Part shown: positions 16,411 through 22,822 of the stretch, piece by piece | How positions within the stretch are numbered: the first letter of the stretch is position 1 | How the letters are laid out: the number at the start of each line of letters is the position of its first letter | From: Syntrophaceae bacterium UBA6109 | GTDB taxonomy: Bacteria; Desulfobacterota; Syntrophia; Syntrophales; UBA6109 | Direction of reading: 5' to 3' | DNA: 51,348 nucleotides | Assembly: GCA_002428445.1 (NCBI GenBank) | Contig: DIWJ01000067.1 | Span: 20,309 to 71,656 of the forward strand | Position numbers and translations under genes: made by a program | Notes under the pieces: generated by a model | Told to the model about the DNA's origin: nothing | Databases searched by the model: none | The model's input: the letters and a program-made list of their open reading frames with translations, nothing else

Positions 16411-17442
16411 TTACTTGCGGCTCAGATCGATAAACTTCTGGGCGAAATCCTTATCCACGGTCTTGGTCCAGGTCGGGAAGACGGTTGCGCCGATTTCCTG
16501 GAACTTCTTGAGGTCCTCGGCCGTCGGTTTCAGGATCTTCACCTTCTTGGTGATCCGCGGGAAAACGACTTCCTGCTCGTACTTCATCATGCTCTTGAAC
16601 ATAGCCGTATCGAATTCCTTGGCCGCGGTAAGGACCACAGCCTGAACGTCCTTCGGCCAGGCATTGAAGGTCTTGTTCAGGATATAAAGCTGGTAGGCCC
16701 AGGCCGTCATGGGTGCCCCGGTGTCCAGTCCGTAGCGCAGCACTTCATCCAGGTTCCGGCCCACAAGACCGCCCGGGAAGGTCGTCAACCCTTCGATGGT
16801 GCCGCGTTGAAGCGCCTCGTAGGTTTCCGCGGAAGACAGGAAGATCGGGGAGCCGCCGCAGGCCTTGACGAAATCCGCATCGACCTTCCCGGTGGTGCGG
16901 ATCTTGAGGCCCTTCAAGTCGGACGGTTTTGCGACGGGCTTCTTGTCGATGGTCCAGAGCCAGATCGATCCGGTGATTCCCGCGCCCAGGATCCGGACGC
17001 CGTACTTGCGGTCCATTTCCTTATTGAGCAGATTCATGAGCTCGCCGCCCTGCTTCCAGTGCTCCATGACGTCCTCGTTGTTCTTATACAGGAAGGGCAG
17101 ATTCAGACCGCCGATTTCCGGCCAAGCTCCCGTGGTGTGGGAACTCGTATGAAAGACCATCTCGCAGGAGCCGTTCATGAGGGCCGGGATGATGTCCTTG
17201 ACCTTGTAGAGGCTCTCGGAGTGATAGAGGTTCGCCTGGACTTTTCCCTTGCCAAGTTCGTTGACACGGTCCGTGAACTGCTTAATGGGCGGAAACATGT
17301 CATGATAGGAAGGCGGGACATGGGAAGGAATGGTGATCTTTATGACCTTCTCCGCCGCGAAGGCCGGCTGGAGGCACAAACCGCTGACAACCAGGATGCC
17401 GATCGCCAGTATTGCCATGGATTTCCAAAACGTTCGTTTCAT
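16411..17442 (-). CDS. dctP: TRAP transporter solute-binding protein (DctP)
   Basis: Periplasmic binding protein, 343 residues. A Sec signal peptide (MKRTFWKS, hydrophobic core, cleavage after about AFA, residue 29) is followed by the DctP fold. The central FKGLKIRTTGKVDADFVKACGGSP-like region contains the Arg that normally forms a salt bridge with the ligand carboxylate. AGGAGG precedes the ATG. Being second in the operon, after the lyase, and separated from the permease genes by a stem-loop suggests high expression. The ligand is probably a carboxylate processed by the neighbouring dehydratases and lyase. Confidence 0.93.
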   Translation of the reverse strand: MKRTFWKSMAILAIGILVVSGLCLQPAFAAEKVIKITIPSHVPPSYHDMFPPIKQFTDRVNELGKGKVQANLYHSESLYKVKDIIPALMNGSCEMVFHTSSHTTGAWPEIGGLNLPFLYKNNEDVMEHWKQGGELMNLLNKEMDRKYGVRILGAGITGSIWLWTIDKKPVAKPSDLKGLKIRTTGKVDADFVKACGGSPIFLSSAETYEALQRGTIEGLTTFPGGLVGRNLDEVLRYGLDTGAPMTAWAYQLYILNKTFNAWPKDVQAVVLTAAKEFDTAMFKSMMKYEQEVVFPRITKKVKILKPTAEDLKKFQEIGATVFPTWTKTVDKDFAQKFIDLSRK

Positions 17443-17502
17443 TTTTTCCTCCTGAGAATATTGCAGATGCCTGCTTTCAAAAACTGAAAAGTCTTAATCT
17501 CG

Positions 17503-18384
17503 TCAACGCTTCGCCGCGTATTTCTTCTCCAGGGCCGCATAGCCGGAGCGGTCCACGATCTCGAACATCTCCTGGAAGGAGACCATGTGCTCGGCGTAGG
17601 GGAGGGAGGTTCCGTCCTTCTTCAGGACCTGCAGGACTTCCTGCATCGCCTTGATGGAGGCCATCCACAGGGCGGTGGGATAGATGGCCATTTTGTACCC
17701 AAGGGCCTTGAGTTCATTTACCGGCAGGATGGGCGTCTTCCCCCCGCCTTCGACCATGTTGGCCAGGAGCGGCGCCTTGAAAGAACGGGTGACCCGTTTC
17801 ATCTGCTCGATATTCTGCGGCGCTTCCACAAAAATGACATCCGCACCAGCTTCCTCGTAAGCCTTCGCCCGGTCCAGGGCATCCTCGATGCCGTTTACGG
17901 CAATCGCATCCGTGCGGATGATGAAGAGGAAATCCTTGTCCTTCCTCGTATCGACGGCCGCCTTGATCTTCTGGACCATCTCCTCTTTTGAAACGAGCAG
18001 CTTCCCTTCCGTGTGGCCGCACTTCTTCGGCATCACCTGGTCTTCGAGTTGGATCCCCGCGATCCCGGCGTTTTCGAAGTCGCGCACTGTCCGGATGACG
18101 TTCACGGCATTGCCGAAACCGGTGTCGCAATCGCATATCGCCGGGATGTTCGTCACCTGGGCGATGTTACGGGCGTTCTCGAGAACCTCCGCCATCGACG
18201 TAAGCCCCATATCCGGGTACCCCACGAAATTGCTCGCCACGCCCGCCCCGGTGATGTAAACGGCGGGAAATCCCGCCTGCTCCACGAGTCGCGCGGAAAG
18301 CGCATTGAAGCAGCCCGGCATCAGCAGAAAGTCCTTGCTGCGGATCAGCTTCCTCAGAACCGCTGTCTTTTTCAAATCCGGCAT
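17503..18384 (-). CDS. Isocitrate lyase/PEP mutase-family carbon-carbon lyase
   Basis: 293-residue (beta/alpha)8 enzyme of the ICL/PEPM superfamily. Metal ligands are in CDCDTGFGNA (about 84-93) and LEDQ; the lyase loop carries KKCGHTEGK (about 122-130) with the catalytic Cys that marks lyases (methylisocitrate lyase, 2,3-dimethylmalate lyase) rather than phosphonomutases. The start is ATG 18384 with AAGGAGG; a longer in-frame start would run through the sigma-54 promoter and is rejected. As first gene of the operon with two dehydratase pairs, it probably splits a branched 2-hydroxy-di/tricarboxylate into pyruvate or glyoxylate plus a carboxylic acid. Oxaloacetate decarboxylase-like activity is an alternative. 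Confidence 0.88.
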   Translation of the reverse strand: MPDLKKTAVLRKLIRSKDFLLMPGCFNALSARLVEQAGFPAVYITGAGVASNFVGYPDMGLTSMAEVLENARNIAQVTNIPAICDCDTGFGNAVNVIRTVRDFENAGIAGIQLEDQVMPKKCGHTEGKLLVSKEEMVQKIKAAVDTRKDKDFLFIIRTDAIAVNGIEDALDRAKAYEEAGADVIFVEAPQNIEQMKRVTRSFKAPLLANMVEGGGKTPILPVNELKALGYKMAIYPTALWMASIKAMQEVLQVLKKDGTSLPYAEHMVSFQEMFEIVDRSGYAALEKKYAAKR

Positions 18385-18453
18385 AAACCCTCCTTGGCCC
18401 CTCCGCATCCGCGATGGCTGAAACATCTCCGGCGCAGCAGGTTTTGTTGTGTT

Positions 18454-18474
18454 GGATGCGTCAATGTTGCATCC
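18454..18474 (-). promoter_or_regulatory. Inverted repeat in the operon leader
   Basis: GGATGC (18454-18459) and GCATCC (18469-18474), nine bases apart, fall just downstream of the transcription start expected from the sigma-54 promoter. It could be a leader hairpin or a repressor operator that adds a second layer of control. Confidence 0.4.
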
Positions 18475-18488
18475 TTTGCGCCTGAAGA

Positions 18489-18504
18489 GGCAAGGCCCGT
18501 GCCA
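18489..18504 (-). promoter_or_regulatory. Sigma-54 promoter of the lyase-TRAP-dehydratase operon
   Basis: On the minus strand the sequence reads TGGCACGGGCCTTGCC. It has the invariant GG and GC ten bases apart and matches the TGGCAC-N5-TTGC consensus fully. Transcription should begin near 18478, giving a leader of about 95 bases to the lyase ATG. A sigma-54 activator gene ends 103 bases upstream, and a palindromic site lies between. Confidence 0.9.
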
Positions 18505-18567
18505 TAACAAATAAGATGATTGATTGCTGATAGTTACTGATTTCGAAGGAAAGCGGAGATCGCCTGC

Positions 18568-18587
18568 ATGAAACGCAGATGTTTCAT
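18568..18587 (-). promoter_or_regulatory. Candidate enhancer site for the PrpR-like activator
   Basis: Perfect inverted repeat ATGAAAC-N6-GTTTCAT, centred about 80 bases upstream of the sigma-54 promoter. Position and symmetry suit the upstream activating sequence of a dimeric sigma-54 activator, most simply the one encoded next door. Binding is inferred. Confidence 0.6.
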
Positions 18588-18606
18588 TGACCGTGTCACG
18601 AGCGTT

Positions 18607-20493
18607 TTATTTGTTGCGGCCAGCCGGTCGAGGCGCGGAGGACTGAATCCCCAGTGCCTTGAGTTTCCGCCAGAGGGTCGATCGGCTGATACCCAATTTC
18701 CTGGCCGCTTCCGCGCGATTGCCGCCGGACTCGCGGAGAACGCGGGCTGCATCCGCAGCCGCTGAGCATAGCGCCGCATCCTGCGGTCTGAAAAGGGAGA
18801 GCAGGAGGGCTTCCGCCTCGGGGAAAGAGGGGGAAAGGACCGCAAAGCGTTCCATAAAATTCTTGAGTTCCCTGATATTGCCGGGCCAGTCGTATCGGCG
18901 GAGACAGGGATGACTGGCGACCGCGCGGATCTCCCTGGCGGGCATCTCCGGAAGCAGTTCGGACAGGAACAGCGAAGCCAGAAGCGAAATGTCTTCGGGC
19001 CGTTCACGCAGCGATGGAACGCGGAGGATAAGGACATTCAGACGATAGTAGAGATCCTCCCGGAACCGTCCCGCCTTGACAAATTCCCAGAGGTCCTTGT
19101 TGGTGGCGGCGATAACGCGGATGTCTACGGGGATGATTTTCTCACCGCCGATGTGCATGACCTCCCGCTCCTCCAGGACCCGCAGCAGGCGCGTCTGGAG
19201 CGACGTCGGCATCTCGGCGATTTCGTCGAAAAAAAATGTGCCGCGGTGGGCGAGTTCCAAAAGTCCCTGTTTTCCGCCCCGGCGCGCGCCCGTGAAGGCG
19301 CCCTCGTCATAGCCGAAGAGTTCGCTTTCCAGGAGCGTCTCCTGAAAAGCCGCGCAGTTGACCGCCACAAAAGGCTGGCTGGCTCGCCTGCCGGCGCTGT
19401 GGATGCCGCGGGCGAAGAGTTCCTTCCCCGTTCCGGACTCACCCAGAATCAGGACCGTGGCGTCGCTGGCGGCATAGCGTCTCGCCTCTTCCTTCGCCCG
19501 CTGCACCGCCGGACTGCGGCCGTGGACGTCGTCCAGATTCGTCTTGACGTGGAATCCTTTGCTGAAGAGCTTGCTGCGGATCTTTGCCTCCGCCTCCTGG
19601 ATTGTGGCTACATCCTGGAAAGTGACGACAGTACCGGTGAGCGCCCCGTCGGAGAGGATCGGGATATGGTTCGTCAGGATGCGGCGATCGCCCACGGACA
19701 GAATCTGGTTGAGTTCCGGCTCCCGCAGATGTACGAGCCCGGCAAGCCGCGAATGGGGAAAGAGCCCGCCGATGGACCGCCCGATCGCCTTATCCTTCGC
19801 GATCCCCGTGATCTTCTCGGCCGTGGGATTGAAGACCGTGACCGTACCGTCCCGGTCGGTGGCAACGATGCCGCCATAGGTGAAATCCAGGATCGTCTTG
19901 AATTCCTTGGCCTTGTTCGCCTCCTGCCGGCTGGAAAGCCCAATCTGCACGGCCTGGTCGAGGGCGCGCTTGACGCTGTCGATGGAGTAGATGAAGACGG
20001 CATTCATGCCGCGCCGTTGCGCCGTCTGAAACACCAGGCTGGAGCCGATGACGGTGCGGATGCCTTCGTCGAGGAGTTCGTCCATCATCCGCTCCACTTG
20101 GGCGAACCGGTCGAGGTCGTACATGACGGTCCTGACTTCCATGGCCAGGACATCGAGAACGCCTGAAAGATGCTCGATCTGCTCGCGGAAGGCAAAGACC
20201 GCGACGCGGTCGGAGAATTTCCGGGCGGCCTTGAGGGCATGAAGGATGTCGAAGCCCGTGACGCTGATTTCGACGAGGGGCTTCTTCACGGCGCCGGCGA
20301 TGATCCGCGCATTGCCCCCGCCGGACACGAAGACGTCCGCTTCACCTGCGGCTTCGATCCGCTTCGCGATGGCCACAGCCTCCTCCAGGAAGGCATCGAT
20401 GACGCGGATCGTGACATTGGGGGGCGGCGCGTAGCGAAGGTTCTGGATGACCGACGACAGCATCGGCGCGCTCATGACGGTGATGCGGATCAT
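18607..20493 (-). CDS. PrpR-like sigma-54-dependent transcriptional activator
   Basis: 628-residue enhancer-binding protein. Domains in order: PrpR_N sensor (about 1-175), PAS domain (about 195-300, FTYGGIVATDRDGTVTVFNPTAEK), AAA+ domain (about 330-560) with Walker A GESGTGKE, the sigma-54 contact loop GAFTGA intact and Walker B FFDEIAEMP, then a Fis-type HTH (NRAEAARKLGISRSTLWRKL). ATG 20493 has GGAG eight bases upstream and starts the conserved domain; about 120 further upstream codons look non-coding. PrpR senses 2-methylcitrate in propionate catabolism; here it faces an operon of similar chemistry, so a related branched tricarboxylate or dicarboxylate may be the inducer. It acts on the sigma-54 promoter at 18489-18504 by inference. 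Confidence 0.93.
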   Translation of the reverse strand: MIRITVMSAPMLSSVIQNLRYAPPPNVTIRVIDAFLEEAVAIAKRIEAAGEADVFVSGGGNARIIAGAVKKPLVEISVTGFDILHALKAARKFSDRVAVFAFREQIEHLSGVLDVLAMEVRTVMYDLDRFAQVERMMDELLDEGIRTVIGSSLVFQTAQRRGMNAVFIYSIDSVKRALDQAVQIGLSSRQEANKAKEFKTILDFTYGGIVATDRDGTVTVFNPTAEKITGIAKDKAIGRSIGGLFPHSRLAGLVHLREPELNQILSVGDRRILTNHIPILSDGALTGTVVTFQDVATIQEAEAKIRSKLFSKGFHVKTNLDDVHGRSPAVQRAKEEARRYAASDATVLILGESGTGKELFARGIHSAGRRASQPFVAVNCAAFQETLLESELFGYDEGAFTGARRGGKQGLLELAHRGTFFFDEIAEMPTSLQTRLLRVLEEREVMHIGGEKIIPVDIRVIAATNKDLWEFVKAGRFREDLYYRLNVLILRVPSLRERPEDISLLASLFLSELLPEMPAREIRAVASHPCLRRYDWPGNIRELKNFMERFAVLSPSFPEAEALLLSLFRPQDAALCSAAADAARVLRESGGNRAEAARKLGISRSTLWRKLKALGIQSSAPRPAGRNK

Positions 20494-20520
20494 TGTCCGG
20501 CTCCGGGGGCAAAAGTCGGC

Positions 20521-20532
20521 TGTTATGTAACA
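20521..20532 (-). promoter_or_regulatory. Palindrome near the activator gene start
   Basis: TGTTA-TG-TAACA lies 28-39 bases upstream of the activator ATG. It overlaps a weak -10-like TACATA that stands 17 bases after TTGTCC, so it could be a promoter with an overlapping autoregulatory operator. Confidence 0.3.
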
Positions 20533-20770
20533 CGCTTTTGCGGCCCGGACAATCTCATAGAAACGGCAGACGACCTGCCTCCTGAGAAGGACAATGGCAA
20601 CTTCAGTGCGGTGCGCCGCGGCGGGGAGAGCCAGCATGAATAACAGACACGCGGCACAGAGGGGAAGAAGAGGAGCGTTGTGATCTTCTTCGCTATGCGG
20701 CCGCAGTCTCTCATTCCGTTGTCCGTCTGTTCTCCAGTTTCGCGGGCGTGTGTTGCATTGTTGACGAACC

Positions 20771-21985
20771 TCAGCCTGCCGACGGCTTCCCGCACTCCCG
20801 GCAGTACGTCGCGTGAACGTGCATCGGTTTGCCGCAACTGCGGCAGGGTCTGAACTGCGCAAATCCGCAGAAGGGGCATGCCTGAGATGCCGCAGGCAGA
20901 TGTTTCCCGCATTGCTGGCACGCTCCTTTCGATATCCTGCGCTGCATCAGCTTCTCTTGCGAAAAAAGCTTCTTCTGAGCGAGGTAGATGAGGAGGAGGG
21001 CGGCCGCGACCCCGAGCGCGATCATCAGGTAGTGCCAGATCGCGACGAGCTTGAGCGCTTCCAGCAGCTCGATGATTTTCTTCAACAGTATTTTGGGGAT
21101 GATGTCGTAGATCGTTTCGACGATTACGGAAAATAACGGGATGAGTGAAACTGCCAGAAGATGAGAAGAAACAAGGACTTGGATTTCCCTGTTATTCTTG
21201 ATGCTTGCATTGTTCCAGACATAGAAGATCGCGAAGAGCGGCAGCAGGAAGAGCAACTGCATACCCAGCCTCTTTACCGGGTACCAGAAGTTCAGCCTGC
21301 GGAGATCGGAGAGCAGCTTCTCCCGGTCCTGGTCCTGAAGATTTCGCAGTCTTTCCCAGAACCGCTTGACCTTCGTGTCACTGATGATCCTTTGTTCCAG
21401 CAGTGCGGTCCGGTTTCTCAGCGTGTTAAGGGCGTTTGTCTTCTGCTGAAAATCCTTCTTTATTGCGTCCACTCTTGTCTGGCCTCCCGGCTGTTTCGCG
21501 ATGGTCTCCAGCAGGGACGTGTCATAGGAACCTTTGAGGCTGCCGATTTGCTGCTGCAGGTCACATGCCTCCCGCACGACCCTGCTGCGTTCTTCAAAGA
21601 CACCTGCCAATACCTTGTCGTCCTTGATCTGATCGACCAGATCGACATAGAACCGGCAAACTGGATGCTGTGCCTTCTTCTTTTCTTCGATCAAGTAATA
21701 GCGGTTCCTGAAGGAAACGGTGATATGCGAAAGATTATCCATCCAATTGGTGGCATTCCAGCTGCGATTGATGACGATCTCCCGGCAGGAATCGGGGATG
21801 TACTCATCGGGAGTGGAGAGCTGTTGCGTATGCTGGCCGAGACCGCTGAAGACGGAAAACAGGATGAAGACATCCAGGAAGAGAATAATGACAAGCGCCG
21901 CCTTGCTCAGCGGCTGGTCATCGAGGCTCGTGAGATGGATATTAATCTTTCCAAGTCTGTCCTTCAATTTCGTGCCTGCCCCCAT
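20771..21985 (-). CDS. Membrane protein with C-terminal double zinc ribbon, unknown function
   Basis: 404 residues. A membrane segment at about 27-47 is followed by a long soluble, helix-rich stretch (about 60-235) with heptad-like LLETIA, KTNALNTLRNRTALLEQR. Two or three membrane segments (about 240-260, 275-295, 320-340) come next, and then a cytosolic tail with four CXXC knuckles: CQQCGKH, CPFCGF, CRSCGKP, CRECGKP. These form two zinc ribbons of the DZR/zinc-ribbon type. GGAGG stands close before the ATG. Codon use is visibly less GC-rich than in neighbours, which may mean acquisition by transfer. I do not recognise a function; the zinc tail suggests a protein or nucleic acid contact and the helical domain a sensor or scaffold. 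Confidence 0.8.
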   Translation of the reverse strand: MGAGTKLKDRLGKINIHLTSLDDQPLSKAALVIILFLDVFILFSVFSGLGQHTQQLSTPDEYIPDSCREIVINRSWNATNWMDNLSHITVSFRNRYYLIEEKKKAQHPVCRFYVDLVDQIKDDKVLAGVFEERSRVVREACDLQQQIGSLKGSYDTSLLETIAKQPGGQTRVDAIKKDFQQKTNALNTLRNRTALLEQRIISDTKVKRFWERLRNLQDQDREKLLSDLRRLNFWYPVKRLGMQLLFLLPLFAIFYVWNNASIKNNREIQVLVSSHLLAVSLIPLFSVIVETIYDIIPKILLKKIIELLEALKLVAIWHYLMIALGVAAALLLIYLAQKKLFSQEKLMQRRISKGACQQCGKHLPAASQACPFCGFAQFRPCRSCGKPMHVHATYCRECGKPSAG

Positions 21986-22241
21986 ACAGCCTCCTTCATG
22001 CTTCGATCGGTGAATAGGTACCCATTGTTCATGATGCCGGCCTCTTTGCGCCGGACATATCGATCAGCGGCGGCCGAAAGCCGTCTGCCGGGTCTGCACG
22101 CGAGGTACTTGCGAAAAACAAAAGAGGGACTGCCAAGCTCAACGCCTCTCCAACGATTTATCCATTCTGTAGAGGGAACTGACCGTCCGATGAGGAATTG
22201 CACGAAGAAAACGAAGACGAGAGGATAAGAACGCGATGCGA

Positions 22242-22270
22242 TATATATCGATGTCAGATAATTCTGTCAA
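22242..22270 (-). promoter_or_regulatory. Sigma-70 promoter for the zinc-ribbon gene
   Basis: On the minus strand TTGACA (22270-22265), 17-base spacer, TATATA (22247-22242). The -10 lies in the palindrome CGATATATATCG. It overlaps the end of the YhcH-family gene and would give a leader of about 250 bases before the zinc-ribbon ATG. That leader (22235-21986) holds no frame I would defend. Confidence 0.6.
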
Positions 22271-22734
22271 GAAGTCTTTGTGGGCCGGTTTGCCGCGACC
22301 TTAACGACAACCTTGTGGAGCTGGCACTGCGAGATCAGGGGCATGTGCGCGTCTTCCGGAAAGAAGACGACAAATGCTCCGCTTCGTGTCGAGAGCCAGG
22401 CATCCGGTTGATCCGCAAAGAATTGAATGTCACCCTTGCGATCGTATGCCCCGGATGGCTGTTTGCACAAGGACTTGGGCTTCCATCCCATCTCGTCGGT
22501 CCCTGCCAGGACCAATTGTATATCAATGTGTTTTTCATGCGTCTCGAGCAGGGCATCCTCTTTCCTGCGACCGGGTTCCCTGGACACCATCGCGTAGACG
22601 CGGTCGCCATCGATCTCATATTTTCCAACGGGCAGTTCCTTCAGATCGGGGCGCAGAAGAAACTCCATCGCCGCTGCAAAACCCCTGTTCAAAGCCAGAT
22701 AACGGTGTGCATTCTCCAGTACGTCGAGAATCAT
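22267..22734 (-). CDS. YhcH/YjgK/YiaL (DUF386) family protein
   Basis: 155-residue single-domain protein of the YhcH family, cupin-like beta-barrels related to NanQ, which speeds sialic acid anomer turnover, and to so-called beta-galactosidase subunit beta. Family marks are the ETHEKHIDIQLVLAGTDEMGW block with the metal-binding His residues, and FVVFFPEDAHMP near the C terminus. GGAGGAAGGG precedes the ATG and a strong promoter is directly upstream. No sugar catabolic genes are near, so a sugar epimerase role is only a family-based guess. Confidence 0.9.
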   Translation of the reverse strand: MILDVLENAHRYLALNRGFAAAMEFLLRPDLKELPVGKYEIDGDRVYAMVSREPGRRKEDALLETHEKHIDIQLVLAGTDEMGWKPKSLCKQPSGAYDRKGDIQFFADQPDAWLSTRSGAFVVFFPEDAHMPLISQCQLHKVVVKVAANRPTKTS

Positions 22735-22751
22735 GTCCCTTCCTCCCCGAA

Positions 22752-22779
22752 ATCATAGGGTGCGAACACCGGCTGTCAA
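22752..22779 (-). promoter_or_regulatory. Sigma-70 promoter of the YhcH-family gene
   Basis: On the minus strand TTGACA (22779-22774), 16-base spacer, TATGAT (22757-22752). Both hexamers are near consensus. The start of transcription would fall near 22745, leaving only about eleven bases before the ATG, enough for the Shine-Dalgarno site. Confidence 0.75.
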
Positions 22780-22822
22780 GACGCGAACATTGCAGATCTA
22801 AAGAAGTGTCGGCGGGGTAGAG

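Noticed and set aside
18385..18510. Longer N terminus for the lyase gene
   Set aside because: The 42 extra codons would run through the sigma-54 promoter and lack a ribosome site, while ATG 18384 has AAGGAGG.
20494..20862. N-terminal extension of the PrpR-like activator
   Set aside because: About 120 codons contain an apparent hydrophobic stretch but no conserved domain; the ATG at 20493 has GGAG and begins the PrpR_N domain.
21964..22203. 79-codon minus-strand frame in the leader of the zinc-ribbon gene
   Set aside because: GTG start without a ribosome site, no recognisable motif, and it overlaps the real start by 22 bases; possible leader peptide but not supported.
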